A model generated the notes under the pieces. That model made no database searches and was not told the DNA's origin. It saw only the letters and a list, made by a program, of their open reading frames with translations. From assembly GCF_000265205.3 (NCBI RefSeq), contig NC_018000.1:3596001-3660000 (forward strand): 64,000 nt of DNA. Direction: 5' to 3'. Numbering within the stretch: the first letter of the stretch is position 1; the number at the start of each line of letters is the position of its first letter. Shown here piece by piece: positions 8,732-17,530 of the stretch. This DNA comes from Sinorhizobium fredii USDA 257. Its GTDB lineage: Bacteria > Pseudomonadota > Alphaproteobacteria > Rhizobiales > Rhizobiaceae. A program made the position numbers and the translations under genes.

Positions 8732-10153
8732 ATGAGCGATACAGGCGACGACGACCGCAGTTCCGATGAAATCGCTGCCTTCGAAGGTTCGGATATCTAT
8801 GCCGACGACGGCTCGGTGCGGTCGGATTTCCTCATGCATGTCGGTGCCGCGATTGCCGACCGCGACACGATCTATCTCCGCAAGCACGTCGCCGGGCTGC
8901 ACGCGTCCGAATTGGGCGATCTGCTCGAGGCAATCCAAGCGGAACAGCGCCTGGCGCTTGTCTCGCTGCTTGGAAAAGAGTTCGACCTTGCGGCGCTGAC
9001 CGAGGTCGACGAGGCGATCCGCCTCGATATCGTCGAGCACCTGCCGAATGAGCAGATCGCCGAGGCGATCGGCGAGATGGATTCGGACGACGCAGTCTAT
9101 ATTCTCGAGGACCTCGATCAGGAGGATCAGGAGGAGATCCTCGCCAAGCTGCCCTTCACCGAGCGCGTTCGTCTGCGCCGTTCGCTCGACTATCCGGAAA
9201 GCACCGCCGGCCGACGCATGCAGACCGAGTTCGTGGCCGTGCCGCCCTTTTGGACGGTTGGTCAGACAATCGATTACATGCGCGAGGACGAGGATCTCCC
9301 CGACAGCTTCACGCAGATCTTCGTGATCGATCCTACCTTCAAACTGCTCGGCACCGTCGATTTGGACCGTGTGCTGCGCACCAAGCGATCGGTGAAGATC
9401 GATGCGATCATGCGCGACACCAGTCACTCGGTCCCGGCTGAAATGGACCAGGAGGAAGCGGCTCAGCTTTTCGAGCAGTACGACCTCCTGTCGGCGGCCG
9501 TCGTGGACGACAATGGGCGGCTGGTCGGGGTTTTGACGATCGACGATGTCGTCGACGTCATCCAGGAGGAGGCCGAGGAGGACCTGCTGCGCCTCAGCGG
9601 CGTCGGCGACGAGGAACTGTCGGATTCGGTCGTCGAAGCTTCCCGCTCGCGCGTCCCCTGGCTGTTCGTCAATTCGATGACCGCCTGCATCTCGGCGTCC
9701 GTCATTGGCCTCTTCGATGCCACGATCCAGCAGATCGTCGCACTCGCCATTCTCATGCCGATCGTCGCCGGCATGGGCGGCAATGCCGGCTCGCAGACGA
9801 TGACCGTGACTGTGCGGGCGCTCGCGACGCGCGGTCTCGATATCCACAACGCGCCACGAATCATCCGCCGCGAAGCGGGCGTCGGCCTCTTGAACGGCAT
9901 GATCTTCGGCAGCTTCATCGGCCTTGTGGCAGGCTTTTGGTTTCAGAACGTCCATATCGGCGGCATCATCGCAACGGCCATGTTGATCAACATGATGGCA
10001 GCGGCACTAGCCGGCATCCTGATCCCGCTTCTCCTGGACAAATCCGGCGCCGATCCGGCCGTCTCCTCCGCGGTCTTCGTGACGGCGGTCACGGATATCA
10101 CCGGCTTTTTCAGCTTTCTCGGCATCGCCACCTGGTGGTTCCACGTCACATGA
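8732..10153 (+). CDS. mgtE: Magnesium transporter MgtE
   Basis: This 473-residue inner-membrane Mg2+ channel has the complete family architecture: an MgtE N-terminal superhelical domain (about 30-130), two CBS domains (about 135-260; EYDLLSAAVVDDNGRLVGVL and TIDDVVDVI mark the second), a plug helix, and five C-terminal membrane helices with the signature GMGGNAGSQTMTVTVRAL and TAVTDITGFFSFLG. ATG 8732 is chosen because GGAGG (8719-8723) precedes it; an upstream TTG (8717) overlaps that site. The acidic N-terminal and CBS regions are the usual Mg2+ sensor, so gating is by cytosolic Mg2+. No Mg riboswitch is recognisable in the 218-bp leader. Confidence 0.95.
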   Translation: MSDTGDDDRSSDEIAAFEGSDIYADDGSVRSDFLMHVGAAIADRDTIYLRKHVAGLHASELGDLLEAIQAEQRLALVSLLGKEFDLAALTEVDEAIRLDIVEHLPNEQIAEAIGEMDSDDAVYILEDLDQEDQEEILAKLPFTERVRLRRSLDYPESTAGRRMQTEFVAVPPFWTVGQTIDYMREDEDLPDSFTQIFVIDPTFKLLGTVDLDRVLRTKRSVKIDAIMRDTSHSVPAEMDQEEAAQLFEQYDLLSAAVVDDNGRLVGVLTIDDVVDVIQEEAEEDLLRLSGVGDEELSDSVVEASRSRVPWLFVNSMTACISASVIGLFDATIQQIVALAILMPIVAGMGGNAGSQTMTVTVRALATRGLDIHNAPRIIRREAGVGLLNGMIFGSFIGLVAGFWFQNVHIGGIIATAMLINMMAAALAGILIPLLLDKSGADPAVSSAVFVTAVTDITGFFSFLGIATWWFHVT

Positions 10154-10159
10154 GCCGTG

Positions 10160-10177
10160 TTTGACTTTTACGTCAAA
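10160..10177. promoter_or_regulatory. Putative autoregulatory operator of the MerR gene
   Basis: TTTGAC (10160-10165) and GTCAAA (10172-10177) form a perfect inverted repeat around TTTTAC. The left arm doubles as a -35-like TTGACT, with a weak -10 (GATAGT, 10184-10189) 17 bases on. A dyad inside the promoter spacer is the usual layout for MerR-family operators. Confidence 0.5.
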
Positions 10178-10208
10178 GTCAATGATAGTGAACCTGTGAT
10201 TGGATGGA

Positions 10209-10604
10209 ATGGCGGGCGTGAACAAATATTATAGCATTACGGAATTGACGCGGGAATTCGGTATCTCCACCCGAACGCTTCGCTTCTACGAGGATGAAGG
10301 TCTCATCCATCCGGAGCGCCGCGGACGCACGCGCCTGTTTCGGCCAGCCGATCGACATCTGATCAAGGAAATCCTGCGCGGCCGGCGCATCGGTTTCACC
10401 ATTGCGGAAATCCGCGAGATTATCTCGGTCTATAAGGACCCTCCGGGCGAAATGGGCCAATTGCAGCTCCTGATGAAGCGCGTCGAGGAGAAGCGCGAGG
10501 ACCTGCGGCAGAAGCGTAAGGATATCGAGGATACGCTTGCCGAGCTCGACAATGTCGAGGAGGCCTGCCTGACGCGCCTCGCCGAGATCGGCGTCGGGAC
10601 ATAA
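10209..10604 (+). CDS. MerR-family transcriptional regulator (LiuR-like)
   Basis: This is a DNA-binding regulator of about 131 residues. The N-terminal winged helix is typical (YSITELTREFGISTRTLRFY, EDEGLIHPERRGRTRLF), followed by the second helix-turn-helix (LIKEILRGRRIGFTIAEIRE) and a dimerising coiled coil rich in EKRED, RQKRKDIEDTLAELD. The closest match I recognise is LiuR, the regulator of branched-chain amino-acid degradation, but no liu genes are in this window. The C-terminal half has a single cysteine (EACLTR), so there is no metal-binding pair as in CueR. ATG 10209 is used; TTG 10200 and GTG 10218 are alternatives. An inverted repeat sits in its promoter. Confidence 0.85.
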   Translation: MAGVNKYYSITELTREFGISTRTLRFYEDEGLIHPERRGRTRLFRPADRHLIKEILRGRRIGFTIAEIREIISVYKDPPGEMGQLQLLMKRVEEKREDLRQKRKDIEDTLAELDNVEEACLTRLAEIGVGT

Positions 10605-10666
10605 CACGCGAAAAAATCCGCTGTCCGTCGAGAGGTGGCCGCGCGCCGCTTTCTTTCGTCCGCCGT

Positions 10667-11140
10667 TCAGATCCACCGTGTCGTGTGGCGGCAATAGCGT
10701 TCGAATTCGAAGCCGAAACGCGAAAGCAGGTGACGCTCCTCGTTGCGGACGGCGATCAGCGTCGTCAGGGCGACGGCAACGATCCCCATGACGAAGAACC
10801 AGGGATTGAGGGTGATGAGGCCAAGGCCGACCATCACGAAGGTATAGCCGAGATAAATCGGATTTCGGGTGAAGCGGAATGGCCCGCCGGTGACGAGGCA
10901 GGTTGCGCAACGGTGGGGAAGTACGGCCGTGTGGCGTTCAAGGAGGGTCTTGACGGCCCAGAGATCAAGTGAAACCGCCAGAAGGATCAAGGCGCATCCC
11001 GCTAGCCATGGAACCCAGCTGTGCCCGTGGGCGACGGGGATGGGAAAAACGCGGCCCAGCCCCAAAGCCGCCAGGGCCGCCGCACCATAGATGAGCGGAG
11101 GCCACGGGAAATTCAGCGGCTTGGCACGATAGGCGTTCAT
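10667..11140 (-). CDS. Isoprenylcysteine carboxyl methyltransferase (ICMT)-like membrane protein
   Basis: This 157-residue polytopic inner-membrane protein belongs to the ICMT/phospholipid methyltransferase group. It has about four hydrophobic helices and the C-terminal SAM-binding signature RNPIYLGY ... NEERHLLSRFGFEFERYCRH TTRWI-like ending. Bacterial members are mostly of unknown substrate; lipid or small-molecule methylation is possible. The start codon at 11140 lies only three bases from the end of a 275-bp palindromic repeat element, so its leader and possible ribosome site (AAAGG/AGGAC) are supplied by that element. Confidence 0.82.
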   Translation of the reverse strand: MNAYRAKPLNFPWPPLIYGAAALAALGLGRVFPIPVAHGHSWVPWLAGCALILLAVSLDLWAVKTLLERHTAVLPHRCATCLVTGGPFRFTRNPIYLGYTFVMVGLGLITLNPWFFVMGIVAVALTTLIAVRNEERHLLSRFGFEFERYCRHTTRWI

Positions 11141-11143
11141 GTC

Positions 11144-11418
11144 CTAGAGCCTTTCATGGCTAACTGGAAACATTCTGCCGGAGCAGGCTTCGTCAGGGCG
11201 GAGGCGATTGACGAAGGTCGTACCCGGATGCACGGCCGAGGCGATCGCCTCTGATCCTTTCGGAAGGATGCCCGGCCCTTCGGGTTGGCTGAAGCGGGGG
11301 GCCTGTTTGCTCGGCTGGCTTGGGCGTATGCTCGGGCTACGCCGCGCGCCAGCCGAGCAAACATTCCGCGCCGCTTGAGCCAACAGAATTGTTTCCATTT
11401 AGCCATGAAAGGCTCTAG
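11144..11418. mobile_element. 275-bp MITE-like palindromic intergenic element
   Basis: Terminal inverted repeats of 29 bp (11144-11172 and 11390-11418) match at 28 positions. Each end reads CTAGAGCC..., so the outer TA could be a TA target duplication as made by IS630/Tc1-type transposases; this is inference. Inside are a 14-bp palindrome GAGGCGATCGCCTC (11238-11251), a small hairpin ATCCTT-TCGG-AAGGAT, and a long hairpin whose 16-bp arms (11304-11319 and 11348-11363) match perfectly and whose outer arms (11285-11297/11371-11383) match at 12 of 13. It has no coding capacity. It abuts the ICMT-like start codon on one side and the stop codon of the downstream reading frame on the other. Confidence 0.75.
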
Positions 11419-11642
11419 TCCCCCGACTGTGCTTCCATTGTGCACTGAGTCGCGATGCGCGCAATGCGTTCATCAGTCCTCATGTCGATCTTCCCCAGGT
11501 TTAGATCCTCGAACAGGTTCTGCTCTTTCAGCCGGTCGAGCGTGCAGCCGCAAAAGGCGCTGCACGAGATATTCGGTTCTTGGCGGTTGCAGGCCTGCTC
11601 GCAGTTCAGGCGGTAGGCCTGCGCCGGGCCCGGTACCGGGGG
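11415..11642 (-). other. Out-of-frame continuation of the DUF1624 gene
   Basis: From the GGGGG run at 11638-11642 to the TAG at 11415 the neighbouring frame encodes a convincing Cys-rich tail: VPGPAQAYRLNCEQAC, then NISCSAFCGCTLDRLK and a charged end EAQSGD. The annotated frame in the same stretch reads low-complexity Pro/Arg sequence. Removing one base from the run would join the DUF1624 domain to this tail. Either the gene has a real frameshift or the assembly has one extra base. Confidence 0.65.
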
Positions 11643-12432
11643 CGGGAACGATGAGAGAGAAAGCATAGACGAGCCCCATAAGCAGCGGCTGGTGTATGAG
11701 GTATATGGCCAGACTGTGGCGCCCGCCGAAAGCGAGGGGCTTGATCCACAGCCTGCGATGCCCCGCGTCGCCTTGCGCGGACCGCCACCGGGCCGAGAGC
11801 ATCGGGTGGAGCAGTTTCGCCGTGCCGAGGCCGAGGAGAAACGGTGCCAGCCACGGCAGCAGCGGCACGTAATCATTGGAGCGGGGGATCGTCTCGGAGA
11901 GCCCGATCCACCAGAGCGCCGGCGTGTCGAAGACGGCCGAGCGCAGGTAAAGCGGCGCGGCGAAGGCAGCGGCGGCGGCGAGGAAGGAGACCGCCGCCGG
12001 GAGCCGCAGGAAGAGGAGACCGACAAGGCTTGCCGCCGCGATCGCGTGGAGAATGCCGAAAAAGATGAAAGACTGGGGAACGGCGAACCAGGTGGCGATG
12101 CTGATGACCGCTGCCGCTCCGGCGATTTTCGCGAAGCGCCGCAGGAATGGACGCACGCGGAATTTCGGACCGTGGCCGAGCACCAGGCTGTAACCGGCGA
12201 GAAACAGAAAGCTGCTGGCGATCAGCCTCGCAAACAGCCTCCAACCGCCCGTGCCAGCCGTACCCGCCGCCACATAGCCGAAGAACTCGAGATCCCACGT
12301 GAAGTGATAGATTGCCATGGCGACCAGCGCGAGGCCGCGCAGCGCGTCGAGGAGATCAATTCGACCGGACCTCGTCACGCTCGGCTGCGGAGCCGGCGTT
12401 TCGTCGATCGTCGTCGCAGGCGTATCAGGCAT
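11473..12432 (-). CDS. DUF1624 / heparan-alpha-glucosaminide N-acetyltransferase-like membrane protein
   Basis: A polytopic inner-membrane protein starting RIDLLDALRGLALVAMAIYH, the signature of the DUF1624 (YeiB/HGSNAT-like acyltransferase) family, with about eight helices and a late HSLAIYLIHQPLLMGL motif. The start ATG 12432 (MPDTPATT) is chosen because AGGAAGG lies 7 bases before it; ATG 12474 is less well placed. As written it gives 319 residues, but the last 55 or so look non-genuine: after a C5 run (11638-11642 on the plus strand) the adjacent frame carries a plausible Cys-rich C terminus ending at 11415. Its substrate is unknown. Confidence 0.75.
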   Translation of the reverse strand: MPDTPATTIDETPAPQPSVTRSGRIDLLDALRGLALVAMAIYHFTWDLEFFGYVAAGTAGTGGWRLFARLIASSFLFLAGYSLVLGHGPKFRVRPFLRRFAKIAGAAAVISIATWFAVPQSFIFFGILHAIAAASLVGLLFLRLPAAVSFLAAAAAFAAPLYLRSAVFDTPALWWIGLSETIPRSNDYVPLLPWLAPFLLGLGTAKLLHPMLSARWRSAQGDAGHRRLWIKPLAFGGRHSLAIYLIHQPLLMGLVYAFSLIVPAPGTGPGAGLPPELRAGLQPPRTEYLVQRLLRLHARPAERAEPVRGSKPGEDRHED

Positions 12433-12584
12433 GTAGTCGCCTTCCTGTTGGGAGAAGGGGAATGCGTTCGGCATTTCGCAGTCGCGTCGCGACTATGTTG
12501 AAATGAAGGCCGATGCGCGGCTTTGTCCAGCAGCAAACGCCTCTATGCTGGTGATCAACAGCCAACGGAGGAGGGGGCAATCCA

Positions 12585-13271
12585 TCAGGCCTCTGCGATC
12601 AGCGCCTCGCGTGCTTCGGAGAAGAATTGCCGGCGAGTAAGCACGAAAATCACGAAGCCCGTCAGCACGATGAAGATATAGGGGCTGATGAACCAACCGA
12701 GATAGCCGATCGACAGGAAGATCGCCCTCAGGCCGGCATTGAAATGCTTGGCGGCGAGGATGTTCATCCGAATGGCGCGCTCGGCGGCCCGTTCGCCGGA
12801 GTGGCGATCGCGCGACATGTCGGCCGTCATCGGAATGCCGCCCATGAGGATGGAGCAGTAGTTGAACAGCCGATAGGACCAGCCGAACTTGAAGAAGGAA
12901 TAGCCGAACAGGCAGGTCAGTCCGCCGACCTTAAGTTCGAATCCTGCCCGTCCACCGCGAAAAACCTGCGGCAGGTCGTTGAAGATCATCTGCACCTGTT
13001 CGGTCGCGCCGAGCAGCGCAAAGCAACCGCCGAGCGCGAAAATCGTCGTCGAGGCGAAGAAGGCGGTGCCGGCCTGCAGGCCGGCGATGATCTGGGTGTC
13101 GATCATCTTCAGGTCGCGGTTGAGCGAGTTGCGAATCCACCGCGCTCTATTTTCGTTCATCAAACGGGTCAAGCTGACGCGCTTGAAATTGCGCCGGGCA
13201 TCGGTCGCCCAATTGAAGCTGCCCCACAGCAGGAGGAAGATGCAGAGTGCAATGTAATCTTCGATTGTCAT
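12585..13271 (-). CDS. DUF599 family membrane protein
   Basis: The 228-residue integral membrane protein begins with a helix (YIALCIFLLLWGSFNWATDA), has three or more further helices, and carries the DUF599 hallmark block (MNENRARWIRNSL ... DLKMIDTQIIAGLQAGTAFF). No biochemical function is established for the family. It stands alone, divergent from the serine dehydratase gene, with about 150 bases separating it from the DUF1624 gene upstream on the map. Confidence 0.85.
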   Translation of the reverse strand: MTIEDYIALCIFLLLWGSFNWATDARRNFKRVSLTRLMNENRARWIRNSLNRDLKMIDTQIIAGLQAGTAFFASTTIFALGGCFALLGATEQVQMIFNDLPQVFRGGRAGFELKVGGLTCLFGYSFFKFGWSYRLFNYCSILMGGIPMTADMSRDRHSGERAAERAIRMNILAAKHFNAGLRAIFLSIGYLGWFISPYIFIVLTGFVIFVLTRRQFFSEAREALIAEA

Positions 13272-13547
13272 GCACGTCTTTTGGCATGGCCGTTTGAAAA
13301 TGCAAGATCGCCGCAGCCTGCCCGGACTCGTTGCGACGAGGCAGCCGGGTCCCGCGATGTCGCACGGACAGAATCCGATGTCGGTCGATCACCTGACCGA
13401 TCGGCATAGGATCGCATAGGCTTTCACCCTATATAAGGAAGATCGGACCGCCTTCGGAAGGATTCGGGACCGGTTACGATCTAATCATCGACAGGGCTTT
13501 GGTTCCCACTCAGGCGGGAGCTCTGTCAGGCGCTGGGCAGGCAATTC

Positions 13548-14948
13548 ATGTTTCTTTCCGTCTTCGACGTTTTCAAGATCGGTATCGGTCCTTCGAGCTC
13601 ACACACGATGGGGCCAATGTCGGCGGCAAACCGGTTTCTCGATCTTATCCTGTCGGACGAATGGCCACGTCCGTCGCACGCCGCAGTAGGCGCCATCAAG
13701 GTCAGCCTGCATGGATCGCTGGCCCATACGGGCATCGGCCACGGCACGGGCAGGGCGGTGATCCTGGGGCTGATGGGCGAGCGGCCCGATCTGGTCGATC
13801 CGGACCGGATGGACGCGGTCATCGACGAGGTTGAGCGAACGGGCCGCATCACGCCTCCCGGTCACCCCTCCTATGCGTTCCAGCCGAGGACAGATCTCCT
13901 CTTCGACAAGAAGGTGCCGCTGCCGGGTCACGCCAACGGCATGTCCTTTTCCGCCTTCGACCGAGATGGCCGGCTGCTGTTGAAGCGGATTTATTATTCG
14001 ATCGGCGGCGGTTTCGTGGTCACCGACACGGAGCTCGAAGCAATGCGGGCGGCAAAGAACAAGCCTGCCGGCGCCAAGATTCCTTATCCCTTCGCCACCG
14101 CTCAGCAGATGCTCGACATGGCGGCGCGCTCCGGACTGACGATTGCCCAGATGAAACGGGCCAATGAGGAATGTTCGATGTCGAGAGAGGAACTCGACGC
14201 CGGTCTCGATCGCATCTGGTCGGCGATGAGCGCCTGCATCGATCGCGGCCTCAGCCAGGACGGGATCATGCCGGGCGGCCTGAAGGTTCGCCGCCGGGCC
14301 CGTGCAATTCATGACAAATTGCAGGAGGAGTGGCGCTCCAACAAGACCAATCCCTTGCTCGCCAACGATTGGCTGAGCGTCTATGCCATGGCCGTCAATG
14401 AAGAGAATGCTGCCGGCGGCCGGGTGGTTACCTCGCCGACCAATGGTGCCGCCGGAGTCGTCCCGGCGACGATCCGCTACTATCTGCATTTTCATGAGGA
14501 TGCCGATCAGGACGGCATTCGCGACTACCTTCTGACGGCCGCCGCGGTCGGCGGCATCATCAAGCACAACGCCTCGATCTCCGGTGCGGAGGTCGGCTGT
14601 CAAGGCGAGGTCGGCTCGGCTTCCGCGATGGCGGCGGCCGGCCTCGCAGCGGTGATGGGCGGCACGCCCGAGCAGGTCGAGAATGCGGCCGAGATCGCGC
14701 TGGAGCACCATCTCGGCATGACCTGCGATCCCGTCGCCGGCCTCGTCCAGGTGCCTTGCATCGAGCGCAACGCGCTCGGCGCGGTGAAAGCGGTTACGGC
14801 CGCGTCGCTTGCGCTGAAGGGCGACGGCAAGCACTTCGTGCCGCTCGATGCCTGCATCGAGACGATGCGGCAGACCGGCGTCGACATGAACGAAAAATAC
14901 AAGGAAACCTCTACCGGCGGTCTTGCGGTCAATGTCGTCGAGTGCTGA
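13548..14948 (+). CDS. sdaA: L-serine ammonia-lyase (L-serine dehydratase)
   Basis: The enzyme deaminates L-serine to pyruvate and ammonia using a [4Fe-4S] cluster in the cytosol. The 466-residue single-chain form is complete: the N-terminal beta domain opens with [20 protein letters not shown], and the alpha domain carries [20 protein letters not shown] and the cluster cysteines in [28 protein letters not shown] and PCIE supply the three expected Cys. The last residues NVVEC leave a C-terminal cysteine, as in type 2 enzymes where it blocks the active site. A CTATAT -10-like element at 13429-13434 could start its transcript, though no good -35 is seen. Confidence 0.95.
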   Translation: MFLSVFDVFKIGIGPSSSHTMGPMSAANRFLDLILSDEWPRPSHAAVGAIKVSLHGSLAHTGIGHGTGRAVILGLMGERPDLVDPDRMDAVIDEVERTGRITPPGHPSYAFQPRTDLLFDKKVPLPGHANGMSFSAFDRDGRLLLKRIYYSIGGGFVVTDTELEAMRAAKNKPAGAKIPYPFATAQQMLDMAARSGLTIAQMKRANEECSMSREELDAGLDRIWSAMSACIDRGLSQDGIMPGGLKVRRRARAIHDKLQEEWRSNKTNPLLANDWLSVYAMAVNEENAAGGRVVTSPTNGAAGVVPATIRYYLHFHEDADQDGIRDYLLTAAAVGGIIKHNASISGAEVGCQGEVGSASAMAAAGLAAVMGGTPEQVENAAEIALEHHLGMTCDPVAGLVQVPCIERNALGAVKAVTAASLALKGDGKHFVPLDACIETMRQTGVDMNEKYKETSTGGLAVNVVEC

Positions 14949-15024
14949 CGCTGAAGCGGCTTTTGTGGACGAATCCGCTCATTGCGCTTGACCGTGACCG
15001 GCGGACGGGTGTTCAAGCACTGCC

Positions 15025-15462
15025 ATGGCCTTGCATCTCATAAAGCTCTGCGTCGGCGCAGAATCCGTCGAAGACTTGCGCGAGTGGGTTTCGCGCAAGG
15101 CCTTGGCGGCTGTCGCTGCCGGGCAGGAGCCCCATTCCTTTCATACGACCCGCATGGTTCCGAAACGCACCGAGGGCCTTCTGGGCGGCGGATCGCTCTA
15201 CTGGGTGATCAAGGGTTATGTCCAGGCGCGCCAGCCGCTGATCGGCATCGAGACCTTCACCGACGGCGAGGGCATCGGCCGCTGCAATCTCATCCTCGGA
15301 CCACAGGTGGTGGAAACCGAACTCCAGCCGCGCCGCGCCTTCCAGGGTTGGCGGTATCTGGAGGAAAAGGAGGCGCCGCGCGATCTCGCTTCGCTTTCCT
15401 CCGATGGCGGGGAGATGCCGCTCGAACTGCGGCGTGAACTTGCAGAACTCGGACTTCTGTAG
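15025..15462 (+). CDS. DUF1489 family protein
   Basis: The 145-residue soluble protein begins MALHLIKLCVGAES and contains the family blocks HTTRMVPKR, GGSLYWVIKG and RRAFQGWRYL. DUF1489 is confined mainly to Alphaproteobacteria and has no assigned function. It lies 77 bases after the serine dehydratase gene on the same strand and could be cotranscribed. Confidence 0.85.
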   Translation: MALHLIKLCVGAESVEDLREWVSRKALAAVAAGQEPHSFHTTRMVPKRTEGLLGGGSLYWVIKGYVQARQPLIGIETFTDGEGIGRCNLILGPQVVETELQPRRAFQGWRYLEEKEAPRDLASLSSDGGEMPLELRRELAELGLL

Positions 15463-15500
15463 AAGCAAATTCGCCCGCAATCAAAATGCCGCGCTGAGTC

Positions 15501-15770
15501 TCAATCGATCCGGATTCTCAAGGGATGCCGGCGACCGGCTGCCGTCACGTGGAGATGTATTCCCGCCCGCGGCTGGGTCGAACGCCAGGCGCGGGCGCCA
15601 TGCGTCAGCAGCATGGCCACCAGATCTCGCGTCTTGGCTTTGGAGCGGTTGAGACCGGCATCCGCTATGCGCATGGCCGCCTCATGGAGCGGATGCAGGC
15701 CGATCCGCGAGGGCTTTCCCTTTTTTCCCGGCATCGCAACAACGCCGGGGACATTCTCGTTCACTGCCAT
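15501..15770 (-). CDS. Hypothetical protein, 89 residues
   Basis: This basic protein starts MAVNENVPGVVAMPGKKGK and contains RIGLHPLHEAAMRIADAG and KAKTRDLVAMLLTHGARAW. The N-terminal two thirds look like genuine rhizobial coding sequence; the last 20 residues are low-complexity and may not be. The start at 15770 has GAGG 6 bases before it; the frame is open to 15794. It follows the carboxypeptidase gene on the same strand, with a hairpin between. Function unknown. Confidence 0.5.
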   Translation of the reverse strand: MAVNENVPGVVAMPGKKGKPSRIGLHPLHEAAMRIADAGLNRSKAKTRDLVAMLLTHGARAWRSTQPRAGIHLHVTAAGRRHPLRIRID

Positions 15771-15807
15771 GACAAACCTCGTTACGCTATACAATTTCCG
15801 AGGAGGA

Positions 15808-15831
15808 CGGCCGGAAACACGCGTCCGGCCG
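15808..15831 (-). terminator. GC hairpin after the carboxypeptidase gene
   Basis: CGGCCGGA and TCCGGCCG (15808-15815, 15824-15831) form an 8-bp perfect stem with an 8-nt loop, 12 bases after the stop of the carboxypeptidase gene. No T-tract follows on the minus strand, so termination may be partial. Confidence 0.35.
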
Positions 15832-15842
15832 AGTCGTGTCTG

Positions 15843-17345
15843 TCACTGCTGGCTGGCCCAGCAGGCGAATCCCTTCTTCTTCAAGACCTTGCAGGCGTTG
15901 ACTGCCTTGTTCTGATCGTCGAAGCCGCCGAAGCGCGCACGATACACCTGCGCCGAACCGTCGCCGAAAGCCACCGCGAACGGCTTTGCATCGCGCAGCA
16001 CCTTGCCGCCTTTTTCCTTGGCATTGCCGAGGAGGGTCATGGCCTGCGCCTTGTCGGCCGTGGCACCGATCTGGATGACCCAGCCCTGCGGTTGTACGTC
16101 CGCCTGCAGCTTGGCCTCCGTGCCGGCCGAAGCTTCTGCCTTGGCGACCGAATTGGTGATTTGCGAGTCGACATCGGCGGAGACGGCGGCCTGTCGGGCA
16201 AGCTTGGCGCTTTGGGCTTCGAGCGTGTTCGGCGCTGCCTTGGCGGCGAGAACCGGGTTGTCCGAGGCGGGTTCGGCGGCTGCATAGGCCATCTCGACGC
16301 TGCCGGCGCTTTCGCCGCTATAACGGAAATCCGGCACCGGGCCGGTATTCGGCAGGTTCGAAGCCGGCGCGGCAACGGGTGCGGCTGCAGCGACCTCGGT
16401 CTCGGCGGCGGCCGTTTCCGCGACGATCTCGACCGGTGTTGCCGGCGCTTCGGCGATCAGGTTGCCGTTGCCGCGACGGGAGGCGGCCGGCATATACTTG
16501 GCGACCAGCTTGCGCATCTGCGCATCGCGGGAACCGCCGGACGTCCCGCCCATGACCACGGCAACGATGCTGCGGCCATCGAATTGAGCGGAGGTCACCA
16601 GGTTGAATCCGGAAGCGCGCGTATAACCTGTCTTGATGCCGTCGACGCCGCGTACATTGCCGAGGAGGCGGTTGTGGTTGCCGATCGTCTGCTTGCCGAA
16701 CCGGAAGCTGCGGGTCGAGAAGTAATCGTAATATTGCGGGAAATGCTGCCGCAGGGCGAGACCGAGCCGCGCCTGGTCACGGGCGGTCGTCTTCTGCTCG
16801 CCATTAGGCAGGCCATTGGCATTGCGATAGGTCGTGCGCGTCATGCCGAGGGCGCGCGCCTTGTTCGTCATCATGCGGGCGAAGCGCTGTTCGGACCCGC
16901 CGAGCAGCTCACCAAGCGCCGTCGCCGCGTCGTTTGCCGACCGCGTGACGAGCGAAAGGATCGCCTGTTCCACGGTGATCGACTTGCCGGCACGCACGCC
17001 AAGCTTCGACGGCGGCTCCGCCGCCGCCTTCTTGGAGAAGGGAACGGGTGTGGATTTGCTGATCCGGCCGGCCTCGAGCGCCTCGAAGGTGAGATACAGC
17101 GTCATCATCTTGGTGAGCGAGGCCGGATAGCGCAGCTGGTCCGCATCCTCGCCATAAAGCACTTTGCCGGATTTCGCATCGACGACGATGCCGGCATATT
17201 TCGAATTGGCAAATGCCGGCGCCGAGAAGGCCAAACTGGCGATAACGCCAGCGAGGACAATTCGTCCAGCCCACTTTGAAAGGCCGCCGAGCGGACGTTT
17301 CGCGAGATCAAAAAAAACGGATCGAGACACTGCGCTGCTCTTCAT
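15843..17345 (-). CDS. D-alanyl-D-alanine carboxypeptidase with SPOR domain
   Basis: This periplasmic peptidase S11 (DacA/DacD type, 500 residues) trims the terminal D-Ala of peptidoglycan stem peptides. An N-terminal hydrophobic segment ending SAPAFA at about 41-46 is a signal peptide. The three penicillin-binding motifs are present: SLTK at residues 76-79, SAN in TRSANDAAT, and KTG in GIKTGYT. An Ala/Pro-rich linker (about 300-400) leads to a C-terminal SPOR domain (QGWVIQIGATADKAQAM ... VYRARFGGF), which binds denuded septal glycan, so the protein probably acts at division sites. ATG 17345 is used because the signal peptide follows it; the frame is open further upstream. Confidence 0.92.
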   Translation of the reverse strand: MKSSAVSRSVFFDLAKRPLGGLSKWAGRIVLAGVIASLAFSAPAFANSKYAGIVVDAKSGKVLYGEDADQLRYPASLTKMMTLYLTFEALEAGRISKSTPVPFSKKAAAEPPSKLGVRAGKSITVEQAILSLVTRSANDAATALGELLGGSEQRFARMMTNKARALGMTRTTYRNANGLPNGEQKTTARDQARLGLALRQHFPQYYDYFSTRSFRFGKQTIGNHNRLLGNVRGVDGIKTGYTRASGFNLVTSAQFDGRSIVAVVMGGTSGGSRDAQMRKLVAKYMPAASRRGNGNLIAEAPATPVEIVAETAAAETEVAAAAPVAAPASNLPNTGPVPDFRYSGESAGSVEMAYAAAEPASDNPVLAAKAAPNTLEAQSAKLARQAAVSADVDSQITNSVAKAEASAGTEAKLQADVQPQGWVIQIGATADKAQAMTLLGNAKEKGGKVLRDAKPFAVAFGDGSAQVYRARFGGFDDQNKAVNACKVLKKKGFACWASQQ

Positions 17346-17530
17346 TCTTATGTCGTGGGTGTCGTCCGGAGACCGTTTCCGGATGCGACCGTTCCCGAGA
17401 CAGTATCGGGATAGCGTTACCAATCGGTTTATGATGAATGATTGGTTTCCGGGGCTGGTCGTTTGTTCGGGAATGGCATCCGCTGGCCGCATCGGCGAGC
17501 AGGTGCGTCGACCACGACTCTGTGACAAAT

